The notes below the pieces were generated by a model. It was not told the origin of the DNA. It saw nothing but the letters and a program-made list of their open reading frames with translations, and ran no database searches. A program made the translations under genes and the position numbers. A stretch of 64,000 bases of DNA. Origin: Kordia sp. (GTDB lineage Bacteria; Bacteroidota; Bacteroidia; Flavobacteriales; Flavobacteriaceae). Positions 25,949 through 34,634 of the stretch are shown here, one piece after another (the first letter of the stretch is position 1; each line of letters opens with the position of its first letter). Location: the NCBI RefSeq assembly GCF_022447245.1, contig NZ_JAKVBC010000003.1, positions 62,001 to 126,000 on the forward strand. The letters are read 5' to 3'.

Positions 25949-27106
25949 ATGTATTTAAACGTGAAGAAAGTATTTGTGATTACTTGTATTATTGGGACGT
26001 TATTGTTTTCCGCTTGTGATAAAAAGACACAAAACTCGGCAGATGGATATACAATAGAAACTACAATTAACGGACTTCCTGATGGTGTTCGTGCATTTTT
26101 GAAAGTACCAAATGAAAAAGGTGTTCCGCAACCAAAAGATACTGCTGTAATACAAAATGGAAAATTTACATTTACAGGAAAATTAGAGCATCCTGAATTA
26201 GGGTTTATTTATATAAATGGTGCAGAAGGGAATGTAAACTTACTTTTAGAAAATGCAACCATCACGATTGACGCTAATAAGGACAACTTGTCAACTTCTA
26301 AAGTTTCTGGAGGAAAACACAACCAAGAATATGTAGATTTTGTCGAAGATTCAAAGGCACTATCTGAAAAAGTACAAAAAATAAGAGCACGCTATCAAAA
26401 AGCAGTCACTACAAGAGATACTGCTGTTATTAATGCTGCAAAGAAACAAGTTGCTGATTTAGACAAGCAAGCAGTTGAATATCAGGAAAAGTATGTATTA
26501 GATCATCCAGATTCATATATTTCTGTAATGTTGGTAAACCGTATGTTGCGTAGTAAATTGACAACTGCTAAAAAAGCAAAGCAATTTTTTGATGCACTTC
26601 CTGATGACATGAAGAAAACACGCGTAGCACAAGATTTATTTATAAAATCAACAGAAATGTTGCGATCTACTTTAGGTTCCGTAGCTACAAACTTTTCAGC
26701 ACCAAATCCGGAAGGAAAAAAGATTTCTTTAGATGAAGTAAAGAGTAAAGTCACTATCATTGATTTTTGGGCTTCTTGGTGTGGACCTTGCCGTAGAGAG
26801 AATCCGAATGTGGTAAAGATTTACGAAAAGTATCATAAAGATGGATTAGAGATAATAGGAGTTTCTTTAGACGGACGTCCTAACCAAAATAACGCTAGAG
26901 AGGATTGGCTACGTGCTATTAAAACAGATGGTTTACAATGGCCACAGGTTTCTAACTTAGATGGATTTAGAGATGCCATTGCCCGTACCTATAATGTTCG
27001 TTCTATTCCTGCTACATTTATCTTAAATGAAAAAGGTGAAATTGTAGAAAAGAATTTACGTGGAGCCTCATTAGAAGCAAAAATTAAAGAATTACTCGGA
27101 AAGTAA
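25949..27106 (+). CDS. TlpA-type thioredoxin-fold lipoprotein with DUF4369 domain
   Basis: A 385-residue envelope protein. The type II signal ends at LLFSAC with the lipid-bearing cysteine at about residue 25. Residues 35-130 form the beta-rich DUF4369 domain (TIETTINGLPDGVRAFLKV). A helical linker covers 135-240. The C-terminal 140 residues are an AhpC/TSA-TlpA thioredoxin fold with WASWCGPCRREN (Cys278 and Cys281). It is expected to reduce or shuffle disulfides on the periplasmic side. It is very common in Bacteroidetes, often in cytochrome maturation or stress roles; no partner is adjacent. Confidence 0.9.
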   Translation: MYLNVKKVFVITCIIGTLLFSACDKKTQNSADGYTIETTINGLPDGVRAFLKVPNEKGVPQPKDTAVIQNGKFTFTGKLEHPELGFIYINGAEGNVNLLLENATITIDANKDNLSTSKVSGGKHNQEYVDFVEDSKALSEKVQKIRARYQKAVTTRDTAVINAAKKQVADLDKQAVEYQEKYVLDHPDSYISVMLVNRMLRSKLTTAKKAKQFFDALPDDMKKTRVAQDLFIKSTEMLRSTLGSVATNFSAPNPEGKKISLDEVKSKVTIIDFWASWCGPCRRENPNVVKIYEKYHKDGLEIIGVSLDGRPNQNNAREDWLRAIKTDGLQWPQVSNLDGFRDAIARTYNVRSIPATFILNEKGEIVEKNLRGASLEAKIKELLGK

Positions 27107-27180
27107 ATATAATTCCGAATTATATGAAAGCTGATTTTCAAGAAGTTAGTTTTTTATTCAAAAAAACGCATATTTTTTAT

Positions 27181-27210
27181 TTGCACGGTTCAAAAACTAT
27201 GGTATATTTG
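27181..27210 (+). promoter_or_regulatory. Promoter of tRNA-Tyr
   Basis: TTG at 27181-27183 and TATATTTG at 27203-27210 are separated by 19 bases, an exact fit to the Bacteroidetes sigma-A promoter TTG-N19-TAnnTTTG. It lies 26 bases before the first base of the tRNA. This is the best promoter in the window. Confidence 0.75.
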
Positions 27211-27236
27211 CAACCGCAATAAAGCAAAAAAGCGTT

Positions 27237-27319
27237 GGGGAGATACTCAAGCGGCCAACGAGGACAGACTGTAAATCTGTTGGTTTTTACCTTCGCAGGT
27301 TCGAATCCTGCTCTCCCCA
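27237..27319 (+). tRNA. tRNA-Tyr (anticodon GUA)
   Basis: An 83-base cloverleaf. The acceptor stem GGGGAGA (27237-27243) pairs with TCTCCCC (27312-27318). The anticodon stem is ACAGA/TCTGT with loop CTGTAAA (anticodon GTA). A long class II variable arm (TGGTTTTTACCTTCGCA region) precedes the T arm with GGTTCGAATCC. The long variable arm is as expected for bacterial tRNA-Tyr. CCA is not encoded: the discriminator A at 27319 is followed by CAT. Confidence 0.97.
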
Positions 27320-27325
27320 CATAAC

Positions 27326-27355
27326 AAAAAATCCGCACGAAAGTGTGGATTTTTT
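27326..27355 (+). terminator. Terminator of tRNA-Tyr
   Basis: AAAAAATCCGCAC, GAAA loop, GTGTGGATTTTTT form a 13-pair stem with one G-U, ending in a U-run, seven bases after the tRNA. Confidence 0.9.
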
Positions 27356-27465
27356 TGTTTTTGGAAAATTTGAAGCAACGCTTCAAGAATTTGGAAAAAG
27401 CAAAAAATACAATGCGTAGCCTTAGGGTTTTCTATTTGCAGCAGCGCGGAAAAGGATTATCAAAT

Positions 27466-27481
27466 AATCCTGCCCTCCCCA
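27466..27481 (+). repeat. Imperfect copy of the tRNA-Tyr 3' end
   Basis: AATCCTGCCCTCCCCA differs by one base from AATCCTGCTCTCCCCA at 27304-27319, the end of the T arm plus acceptor stem. The bases before it do not fold as a tRNA. It is either a worn-out tRNA duplicate or the distal attachment site of an element that once integrated in the tRNA gene. Confidence 0.6.
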
Positions 27482-27492
27482 TATCAAGCAAG

Positions 27493-27519
27493 AAACCACG
27501 TCAACTGACGTGGTTTTTT
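27493..27519 (+). terminator. Second terminator after the tRNA repeat
   Basis: AAACCACGTCA, a two-base gap and TGACGTGGTTT form a perfect eleven-pair stem followed by T residues. Same-strand with the tRNA; it also sits upstream of the convergent gene end at 27574. Confidence 0.75.
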
Positions 27520-27573
27520 GTTTTTTCAAGCGTTTTGAAAACTTGTTTCAAGATAAATTTTAAGAGCGATTTT

Positions 27574-28503
27574 TTATTCTAAAAGTGTAAGCGTTCGTTT
27601 CAGCAATAATTTTAAATCAAAAATATTTTTTTTGTCTTCTAAAGAAAAAGAACTTACAATTCCGCTTTCGCTTGCATACATAATTCGTATATCTTTTGTT
27701 ACTTCAACATCTACATCCTGATCTTCTATAATTATTTCAGAAATCTCGATAGGCTTTCCTTCTACATCAAGAGAATCTTTGAATTGCTCTCTAATCACCT
27801 TTTCTGTATCTTTTCGCATCGCTTCTTTAATTCCATCATTCAATATCTCTGATGAATGAATAAATTCATAATTCTCTCCTACTTTAAAAACTCCATATTT
27901 CCTCACTTGTTTGGAGGGATGTCCCATTGGATCATTTTTTGGAATTGTATCCTTATTATAATATTGATATGAAATTTCTTTTTTATAAAATCCAAAAATA
28001 GAATTGATATCCTTTTGATAAATGCGTGTTACAGAAAACGTCCCTTCATTTAATTGTTGTTCTAATGAAGAAATTAACTCTGATAAATTTGAGCCATTTG
28101 AAAATTTTCGTTTTGCCTTTTTTATATTTTTTTGAATTTTCGTGTTCACTTCTTCTTCATTCGTAATACTAAATTCTGCTTTAGCAATATTTAAGTAAAT
28201 CTCACTTTTTACACCATTTAAAAGTACACTTTCCAAATCAGTTTTATCAAACTTGTCTAAATAGATTGTAGCATTTACAAAATCACCTTTAGTTTCCCCA
28301 AATTTGAAATTCAAATGATAATTCGTAGTATCTTTTTCCTCTGGTGTATGATTTATTTCATTCACCTTATAGGTCAACTTTTGTCCTTTTTTAAAAATTG
28401 GAATAATTTGAGCCGTAGAATCTTGTTCATTCGTAATTACTTGTGCTGACATGCTATAACAAAGTATACATGCAATTAAGATAAGTGTAGTTTTCATATT
28501 CAT
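27574..28503 (-). CDS. Exported hypothetical protein
   Basis: A 309-residue secreted protein. The signal peptide runs through LILIACILCYSMSAQ. A second ATG two codons in (28497) may be the true start, MKTTLIL. The mature protein is highly charged and beta-rich, with no cysteines, and contains GQKLTYKVNEINHTPEEKD, a pattern often seen in periplasmic proteins with a DUF6263-like fold. It repeats KFGE/KVGE-type strands. Not assigned to a named family with confidence. It is single and convergent with the tRNA region. Confidence 0.7.
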   Translation of the reverse strand: MNMKTTLILIACILCYSMSAQVITNEQDSTAQIIPIFKKGQKLTYKVNEINHTPEEKDTTNYHLNFKFGETKGDFVNATIYLDKFDKTDLESVLLNGVKSEIYLNIAKAEFSITNEEEVNTKIQKNIKKAKRKFSNGSNLSELISSLEQQLNEGTFSVTRIYQKDINSIFGFYKKEISYQYYNKDTIPKNDPMGHPSKQVRKYGVFKVGENYEFIHSSEILNDGIKEAMRKDTEKVIREQFKDSLDVEGKPIEISEIIIEDQDVDVEVTKDIRIMYASESGIVSSFSLEDKKNIFDLKLLLKRTLTLLE

Positions 28504-28581
28504 AATAATTAGTTTTGAACAAAGTAAATATTTTTTTCTAAATTATACCAAAGGGAAAATTCCCCTTTTTTAGTGTCTGTA

Positions 28582-29232
28582 TTAGATTTTACCGAGCTTT
28601 GTCATCACAAACAAAGCAATAATTGGAATTGCCATAAATACCACAATTTCTGTTTCTTGTACAAGTATATTTGGGCGAAGTATTAGCGTTATCACAAATC
28701 CAGCTACAGCGCCACCAAAATGCGCATCATGCCCTATATTTCCTACGCGTTTTTTCATTCCATAAATAGAAAATATTAAGTAGCATATTCCAACGATATA
28801 CGCTTTTACAGGAAAGGGAATAAACATGATATACAAGCTGTTATTAGGGAATAGTAAGATAGAAGCGTATAATACTCCAGAAACAGCTCCACTGGCTCCT
28901 AAAGCACTGTAATGCGGCTCATTTCGATGAAAATAATAGGAAAGTATATTCCCTAGTAGCAAACTAGCAACATAAATAAGTAAAAAATATTGCGCTCCCA
29001 AAGTGAAAATTACACTATTGGCAAAAAAGTACAAGGTAAGCATGTTAAATACCAAATGCATGACATCTGCATGCAAAAATCCAGAAGTCATCATTCGGTA
29101 ATGTTGACCATTGTCAATAGCACTGATATTGAATAAATACTTTCTTATAAATGAATCATCATCAAATCCTTTGATTGATGGTAAAACGTTTGCCAAAATT
29201 ATTCCAATCGTTATGGGTTCTAAATTCATCAT
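28582..29232 (-). CDS. Rhomboid family intramembrane serine protease
   Basis: A 216-residue six-TM protein. The nucleophile is in GASGAVSG (Ser114) and the base in HDAHFGG (His171), the GxSx...H dyad of rhomboids. The HLVFNMLTLYFFA segment of TM2 carries the conserved HxxxN. It cleaves transmembrane substrates within the membrane; substrates are unknown. It starts MMNLEPITIGII, with either Met possible. Its promoter shares an 18-bp palindrome with the divergent acyltransferase gene. Confidence 0.92.
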   Translation of the reverse strand: MMNLEPITIGIILANVLPSIKGFDDDSFIRKYLFNISAIDNGQHYRMMTSGFLHADVMHLVFNMLTLYFFANSVIFTLGAQYFLLIYVASLLLGNILSYYFHRNEPHYSALGASGAVSGVLYASILLFPNNSLYIMFIPFPVKAYIVGICYLIFSIYGMKKRVGNIGHDAHFGGAVAGFVITLILRPNILVQETEIVVFMAIPIIALFVMTKLGKI

Positions 29233-29253
29233 AAATTAGCCTTTATTAAGTGC

Positions 29254-29271
29254 CAAATATAGCTATATTTG
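29254..29271. promoter_or_regulatory. Back-to-back divergent -7 boxes in a palindrome
   Basis: CAAATATAGCTATATTTG is a perfect 18-bp palindrome. Read either way it contains TATATTTG, an exact TAnnTTTG box (29264-29271 on plus for the acyltransferase, 29254-29261 on minus for the rhomboid). The two starts lie 57 bases apart. Two polymerases could hardly bind at once, so the genes may compete or be regulated together. Confidence 0.55.
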
Positions 29272-29289
29272 TGAAAATTTAGTATTCCT

Positions 29290-30186
29290 ATGCAGCTTAT
29301 TGCGTTCATTTTTATTTATCCTATACTTTGGTTGATTTCTATTTTACCTTTTCCGCTACTCTACTTATTTTCTGACTTTTGCAATTTTATTATATATCGC
29401 CTAATCGGCTACCGAAAAAAAGTTGTACGTGGGAATTTGGCGTTGGTTTTTCCAGAAAAGAGTGATGCCGATCGTTTGAAGATTGAAAAGAAATATTACA
29501 GTCTTTTGTGTGATATGTTTTTGGAAATGATTAAATCACTTAGCATTTCTAAAAAATCTATGCGTAAACGTTTTGTGTTTTCTGATCTTGAATTAATTAC
29601 AGAATACGAAAAACAAGGAAAAAGTATCCTTCTAATCTCTGGACATTATGCTAATTGGGAATGGATGAATATTATGAACGAATACGTTTCACATAAAGGA
29701 TTCGGGATTTATAAAAGGCTTACCAATAAATATTTTGACAAACTTGTTCGTAAGATTCGTGAAAAAACCGATGCTACACTGATTACAACAAAAGAAACTT
29801 TTAAGACCATAAAAAAAAATGAAGATAATGGTTTGCTGGGTATTTATTATATGGTGAGCGACCAATCACCAAAGCCTTTAGCACATTATTATTGGACAGA
29901 TTTTATGAATATTACCGTTCCTTGTTTTGATGGACCAGAAATAATAGCACGTAAAGCTGATATGCCTTTCATATATTTTAGAATTGAAAAAATAAAACGA
30001 GGTCATTACCAAGGATCATTTATGGATTTGACTCCAAAAGGAATTTCAAATTACGCAAAACATGTGCCAACTGATTTATTTTACAGAGAACTAGAAAAAC
30101 AAATTAGAGAAGTTCCTGAGCATTACTATTGGGTTCATAAACGCTGGAAACACCGAGATAAAGTGCCGATTGAGCATCAAAAATAA
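29290..30186 (+). CDS. Lysophospholipid/lipid A acyltransferase (LpxL/HtrB family)
   Basis: A 298-residue inner-membrane acyltransferase. An N-terminal hydrophobic anchor (residues 3-33) is followed by RKKVVRGNLALVFPEK. The catalytic HX4E motif is GHYANWEW (His119, Glu124). Later family blocks include YMVSDQSPK (the DQxP block) and VPCFDGPEIIARKADMP. LpxL-type enzymes move an acyl chain from acyl-ACP onto a Kdo-lipid A precursor; in Bacteroidetes the homologue may also make ornithine-type lipids. It is consistent with the other envelope genes in the window. Divergent from rhomboid. Confidence 0.88.
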   Translation: MQLIAFIFIYPILWLISILPFPLLYLFSDFCNFIIYRLIGYRKKVVRGNLALVFPEKSDADRLKIEKKYYSLLCDMFLEMIKSLSISKKSMRKRFVFSDLELITEYEKQGKSILLISGHYANWEWMNIMNEYVSHKGFGIYKRLTNKYFDKLVRKIREKTDATLITTKETFKTIKKNEDNGLLGIYYMVSDQSPKPLAHYYWTDFMNITVPCFDGPEIIARKADMPFIYFRIEKIKRGHYQGSFMDLTPKGISNYAKHVPTDLFYRELEKQIREVPEHYYWVHKRWKHRDKVPIEHQK

Positions 30187-30199
30187 AACTACCTTTTGT

Positions 30200-30685
30200 A
30201 TGAAACTATCAGATGTTTGATTTTCAGAAGATCAGATTGTTATCAAAGGAAATACATCTCCTTTATTTACCAGAATTCCATTGTTGATTTTAGCAATTGT
30301 TACAGCATTAGTTCCCGTTGCTGTACTTACGTATCGTGGAATTGAAGGCTTAGGTTTTCATTTTGGAATTGTTGCCATTATTATAAGTTTTGAAGCTGCT
30401 TCCTATCTTATCTTAAGAATCGTTTTGTGGAATACGCATGGAAAAGAAACACTAACTTTTACAGAGGAAGGTATTATCTATCAAGCCGATTATAAGTATT
30501 TTAAAGGTCGTGAAATTGTTGTTGCTAAATCTAAAAACATGCAATTTTCTTCTCATAATAAAGAAAAAGACACCTGTTTGTTTTCCACAGAAAATAAAGA
30601 AGCTGATATCCAAAATGTGTTGCCTATATCAAGACATCATTTACAAAAAATACAACAAGAATTTAATCAATATTACAGCAATTAA
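30200..30685 (+). CDS. Membrane protein gene with an early in-frame TGA
   Basis: From ATG 30200 the frame reads MKLSDV, then TGA (30218-30220), then FSEDQIVIKGNTSPLFTRIP and on through two hydrophobic segments (LLILAIVTALVPVAVLTY and FGIVAIIISFEAASYLILRIVL). A soluble beta-rich tail ends QQEFNQYYSN at 30685. The part before the first downstream start (TTG 30281) looks coding, so the gene seems to have gained a nonsense codon at position 7. If translated from TTG 30281 the product is 134 residues. The family is not recognised; the shape suggests a PH-like domain behind two helices. It follows the acyltransferase by 14 bases. Confidence 0.55.
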
Positions 30686-30692
30686 AATTGCG

Positions 30693-31196
30693 TTACACTA
30701 CTCTACCTTCTTTTACAGCTTTGCCATCTAACCAAGCTCCAATAGCTAAACCAAAAGCCAATCCAATAGGTAAACCCAATGCTATATTTCCGAAAGCAAC
30801 GCCCCAAGGCATTCCAATAGCCATTCCTATGGGTATCCATAAACTTACATAAAAACCTTTATTGACCAATTTGTGCTTTGTAATAGCTGCACTTTTGATT
30901 TTTGCTTTCTTTTTTAAGAAGTTACGACGCGTTTCTTTGTCTTCAAAACCTACCTTGTTTGGAATTGAAGCCACATACGCATCCATTTCTGCTTTAAATG
31001 CATCTAGTGCTTCTGAAGAAGCAGCATGTGTTGCCATTTTTTCTAACAATCGTTTAAAGTAAGCTGTTTCTACTTTTTTATGTAGCGACTCGTCAAAAGA
31101 AGCTGTTTTTTCATCTAAAGTTCGAAGCGTTGCGTTTTTCCAATCTGTATATGTAGTTCCTATAGCACTTTTTATTTGAATTGTATTTGATAACAT
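30693..31196 (-). CDS. Hypothetical protein with C-terminal glycine-rich membrane hairpin
   Basis: A 167-residue protein. Residues 1-105 are helical and charged (MLSNTIQIKSAIGTTYTDWK, later LKKKAKIKSAA). Residues 115-158 are a glycine-rich hydrophobic hairpin (LWIPIGMAIGMPWGVAFGNI and GLPIGLAFGLAIGAWLD) with a GxxxG pattern like glycine-zipper membrane hairpins. No known function. It ends eight bases from the convergent gene at 30685. Confidence 0.65.
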   Translation of the reverse strand: MLSNTIQIKSAIGTTYTDWKNATLRTLDEKTASFDESLHKKVETAYFKRLLEKMATHAASSEALDAFKAEMDAYVASIPNKVGFEDKETRRNFLKKKAKIKSAAITKHKLVNKGFYVSLWIPIGMAIGMPWGVAFGNIALGLPIGLAFGLAIGAWLDGKAVKEGRVV

Positions 31197-31300
31197 GAGT
31201 AGTGTATTTTTTCTTTTCGTTACACGCTATCAAAATAGTAACGATCTAAATAAAGCATCTAGTATATTTGAATATTTTTAGATTCTTTAATTATTCTCAT

Positions 31301-31330
31301 AAAAAAAAGCCATCCAAAATAGACGGCTTT
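31301..31330 (-). terminator. Terminator of glmM
   Basis: AAAGCC (31306-31311) pairs with GGCTTT (31325-31330), extended by two pairs after a mismatch; on the minus strand a run of eight U follows. It lies 23 bases downstream of the glmM stop. Confidence 0.7.
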
Positions 31331-31352
31331 CTTTCTAATATATTTTTTACTT

Positions 31353-32741
31353 CTATAAATTCGCTATCGCTGAAATCTCTTTCATAATGCGCTGTGCTAA
31401 CTCATCAGCTTCTTGTTGTGATGCTGCTTCCGTATAGATTCTTATAATAGGTTCAGTGTTTGATTTACGCAAGTGTACCCAATTTTCAGGGAAATCAATT
31501 TTAACACCATCAATTGTAGTTACATTTTCGTTAGCGTACTTCTCTTCCATCGCTTTTAAAATTCCATCTACGTCTAATTCTGGCGTTAATTGAATTTTAT
31601 TTTTACTCATAAAGTAACTTGGATAGCTATCACGCAATTCGCGAACAGTCATTTTCTTTTCCGCTAAATGTGTTAAGAATAAAGCCACTCCTACTAAAGA
31701 ATCACGTCCGTAGTGTAATTCAGGATAAATGATTCCTCCATTTCCTTCTCCCCCAATTACTGCATTGGTATCTTTCATCTTAATCACTACGTTTACTTCT
31801 CCAACGGCACTTGCTTGGTATGTTCCACCATGTTTCTCAGTTACATCACGCAATGCTCTTGAGGATGATAAGTTCGAAACCGTGTTTCCTTTTACTTTTC
31901 CTAACACATAATCTGCGCAAGCAACCAAGGTATATTCTTCTCCAAACATTTCTCCATCATCACAAATAAATGCCAAACGATCTACATCAGGATCAACCAC
32001 GACACCAAAATCAGCTTTTTCTTTTACGACAAGCTCTGAAATATCCGTCAAATGTTCTTTTAATGGTTCTGGATTATGTGGAAAATGTCCATTTGGCTCA
32101 CAATACAATTCAACCACATCTACGTTTAATGCGCGTAATAGTTTTGGAATAGCAATTCCTCCTGTAGAATTCACTCCATCAACAACCACTTTAAAATTGG
32201 CTTGTTTAATGACTTCAGCGTCTACTAATGGTAAGTTTAATACTTCTTTTATATGTTTGTCAATATACGTATCATTTGGTGTCACTGTTCCTAAATCGTC
32301 TACTTCTGCAAAGTCAAAATCGTCACTTTCTGCAATTTCTAAGATCACTGCTCCATCTGCTCCATTTAAGAATTCTCCTTTATGGTTTAACAACTTTAAC
32401 GCATTCCATTGTTTCGGGTTATGACTAGCTGTTAAGATGATTCCTCCATCTGCTTTTTCTAAAGGTACCGCAACTTCTACTGTTGGTGTTGTTGACAAAC
32501 CTAAATCAATCACATCAATTCCTAAACCAACTAAGGTATTTACAACTAAACTCTGAATCATTTCTCCAGAAATTCGTGCATCTCTACCGATAACAACGGT
32601 TAATTTTTCTTTGTCATATTCATTTTTCAACCAAGTTCCATAAGCACTGGCAAATTTTACTGCATCAATCGGTGTTAAATTATCTCCTACATTTCCTCCA
32701 ATGGTTCCACGAATCCCTGAAATTGATTTGATTAACGTCAT
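31353..32741 (-). CDS. glmM: Phosphoglucosamine mutase
   Basis: A 462-residue alpha-D-phosphohexomutase converting glucosamine-6-P to glucosamine-1-P for peptidoglycan and lipid A. The phosphoserine loop is ILTASHNPKQWNALK (about 101-115). The metal loop is VVDPDVDRL, the sugar loop GGEGNGGIIYPE, and the C-terminal phosphate loop RKSNTEPIIRIYTEA. In Bacteroidetes the single homologue of this length is usually called GlmM, though phosphomannomutase activity is possible. It follows the acyltransferase by seven bases and has its own terminator. Confidence 0.88.
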   Translation of the reverse strand: MTLIKSISGIRGTIGGNVGDNLTPIDAVKFASAYGTWLKNEYDKEKLTVVIGRDARISGEMIQSLVVNTLVGLGIDVIDLGLSTTPTVEVAVPLEKADGGIILTASHNPKQWNALKLLNHKGEFLNGADGAVILEIAESDDFDFAEVDDLGTVTPNDTYIDKHIKEVLNLPLVDAEVIKQANFKVVVDGVNSTGGIAIPKLLRALNVDVVELYCEPNGHFPHNPEPLKEHLTDISELVVKEKADFGVVVDPDVDRLAFICDDGEMFGEEYTLVACADYVLGKVKGNTVSNLSSSRALRDVTEKHGGTYQASAVGEVNVVIKMKDTNAVIGGEGNGGIIYPELHYGRDSLVGVALFLTHLAEKKMTVRELRDSYPSYFMSKNKIQLTPELDVDGILKAMEEKYANENVTTIDGVKIDFPENWVHLRKSNTEPIIRIYTEAASQQEADELAQRIMKEISAIANL

Positions 32742-32748
32742 AATATAT

Positions 32749-33810
32749 CTATCTAAATTTATTTTTAAGTTTTAAGAATGGTTTTTCAAAGTATTGATAT
32801 GAAAAGTGCGAAACTATAAAAGTTACAGCAAAGACTAACCCATACGAGAGTAAAATTATTGTTATATCCGACATGGCAACTTTGTCTACCATTTTGAGCA
32901 TTACTAATCCTATAAGCTGCATTACTAAGGGATGAAACATATAAATACCATACGATATCTTTCCTAAATAGTTCAATGCTTTATTTCGTATGTTAATTAA
33001 AGGACTGTAACTCAATGTCAATATTACAAAACTAAACAATAACATGCTGAAAAAATGGTATAAATTTGCGTCTATTCCTTTGAATATATCTGTACAAAAG
33101 TATGCTAAAAATATCCCTAAAACAGCTATTTTGATGTACTTATGCATCTTATTCCCTAAATCAAATCGCTCGTGTAATACTGCTAGCAATCCTCCTGTTG
33201 AGAAGTAAAAATAAAGAAAATCAAATTTTCGTAGAAATGGAAAGATATCACTAGCAAAAATAGCAAAGTACACCATTGTCAAAATCACTATGAACCTGAT
33301 AAAGAATTTCTTTTTTATAAAAAATAACATCGGTGGAATGAGCAAATAAAACTGCTCTTCTATTCCAATAGACCAGAGTATTTCTAATGCTCCACCAGGT
33401 TGATATAAGGTAGAAGCTACATTGGGCAAGAAAAACACAAACATCAATACGGCATTGGACATATCGTAATCAGCCTCATAGGGAATGCCCATATACGACA
33501 ACACTACTTTGTAATAAAGAAATCCTACAATTAAGATTAAAAAGTACAATGGATAAATCCTTAGAATTCGCCGCAAATAGAAGCTTTTCAGATTTATTTT
33601 TCCTTTTTGTACAACTTCACGATACAACAATCGGATGATTAAGAATCCACTCAACACAAAAAAAACATACACAGCTTCTCTTCCTCTATGAAAAATAACG
33701 CCCTCATTATACGTTGGTAATCCTCTGTTTCTGAAAAATTCAGGAATATGAACTAACATTACAAGTAATGCTAATATAAAACGTAATGGGTTTAGGTTGG
33801 GAAGTATCAA
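32749..33810 (-). CDS. Acyltransferase family 3 (OafA/YrhL-like) membrane protein
   Basis: A 353-residue protein with about ten transmembrane segments. Family motifs include LNPLRFILALLVMLVH near the N-terminus with the catalytic-type histidine, HRGREAVYVFFVLSGFLI (the R-x-x-G-x-FFxxSG block), YLRRILRIYPLYF and SIGIEEQFYLLIP. Such enzymes O-acetylate surface polysaccharides. The start is TTG 33808-33810, because the family block starts at once and the -7 box lies just upstream; the next Met would remove part of the first helix. It probably shares a message with glmM. Confidence 0.87.
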   Translation of the reverse strand: MILPNLNPLRFILALLVMLVHIPEFFRNRGLPTYNEGVIFHRGREAVYVFFVLSGFLIIRLLYREVVQKGKINLKSFYLRRILRIYPLYFLILIVGFLYYKVVLSYMGIPYEADYDMSNAVLMFVFFLPNVASTLYQPGGALEILWSIGIEEQFYLLIPPMLFFIKKKFFIRFIVILTMVYFAIFASDIFPFLRKFDFLYFYFSTGGLLAVLHERFDLGNKMHKYIKIAVLGIFLAYFCTDIFKGIDANLYHFFSMLLFSFVILTLSYSPLINIRNKALNYLGKISYGIYMFHPLVMQLIGLVMLKMVDKVAMSDITIILLSYGLVFAVTFIVSHFSYQYFEKPFLKLKNKFR

Positions 33811-33822
33811 AAATGTTTTTTA

Positions 33823-33830
33823 CAAATATA
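33823..33830 (-). promoter_or_regulatory. Probable -7 box of the acyltransferase-glmM unit
   Basis: The minus strand reads TATATTTG, matching TAnnTTTG, 13 bases before the TTG start at 33810. Between here and 34041 nothing else is recognisable. Confidence 0.45.
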
Positions 33831-34040
33831 ATATTCTCAGAAAAATATTCTTAGTAAATTTAACCCATATTCTTTATTAGAAAATCTATTACAGCTCCGA
33901 GTTACTATAATACGATCGCTTTGCTGTACTTTTTTAATGTAACTATAGCTATGGCTTTACCTAAATTAAGAAAAATACTCGTATATCATGGTATTTCGAA
34001 CCTTCATTACGAAGTTCTAATACATAATCTGGGTTAACAA

Positions 34041-34634
34041 ATGAATTTCTTAGCACATATTTACCTTTCACATAACGACGACGAAATAAAAATCGGAAAC
34101 TTTATTGCCGATAGTGTTCGTGGAAAAAAATATAAAGACTATCCAGAAAGAGTCCAACAAGGTATTTTACTGCATCGACATATTGATACGTATACCGATA
34201 CACATGCTACAGTAAGAATGAGCACCAAACGTCTGCACAAGAATTACAGTCATTACAGTGGTGTAATTGTTGACATATTATACGATCATTTTTTGGCTAA
34301 AAACTGGAAAAATTACTCAGATATTCCACTAGAAAGGTATGTGAATGATTTTTATCACTTGCTAGAAGATCATTTTGAAATGCTTCCGCTGCATGTACAG
34401 CGGTTAGTTCCACACATGATTCATGACAATTGGTTGCTTAGCTATGCTTCTATTGAAGGCATAACCAAAGTGTTGGAAGGAATGAATCGTAGAACTCAAA
34501 ACCGTTCCAAAATGAATTTGGCTGTCATAGAGCTTCAGGAGTTTTATGATGAATTTGAAGCCGAATTCACTTCTTTTTTTGATGAATTAATCGAATTTTC
34601 TAAACAAAAACTAAACGAATTACAACATGAATAA
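34041..34634 (+). CDS. acpH: ACP phosphodiesterase (DUF479, AcpH family)
   Basis: A 197-residue all-helical HD-like phosphodiesterase that removes 4'-phosphopantetheine from acyl carrier protein. Family blocks are MNFLAHIYLSHNDDEIKIGNF, IADSVRGKKY, QGILLHRHIDTYTDTH and VDILYDHFLAKNW. Metal-binding His and Asp residues are all kept. Length matches E. coli AcpH (193). Its last eight bases overlap the gamma-glutamyltransferase gene, so the two are coupled although their roles are unrelated. Confidence 0.87.
   Translation: MNFLAHIYLSHNDDEIKIGNFIADSVRGKKYKDYPERVQQGILLHRHIDTYTDTHATVRMSTKRLHKNYSHYSGVIVDILYDHFLAKNWKNYSDIPLERYVNDFYHLLEDHFEMLPLHVQRLVPHMIHDNWLLSYASIEGITKVLEGMNRRTQNRSKMNLAVIELQEFYDEFEAEFTSFFDELIEFSKQKLNELQHE

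Noticed and set aside
30218-30220. TGA as a selenocysteine codon
   Set aside because: No SECIS-like hairpin is evident just after it, the protein is not a redox family, and no sel genes are in view. A nonsense change is simpler.
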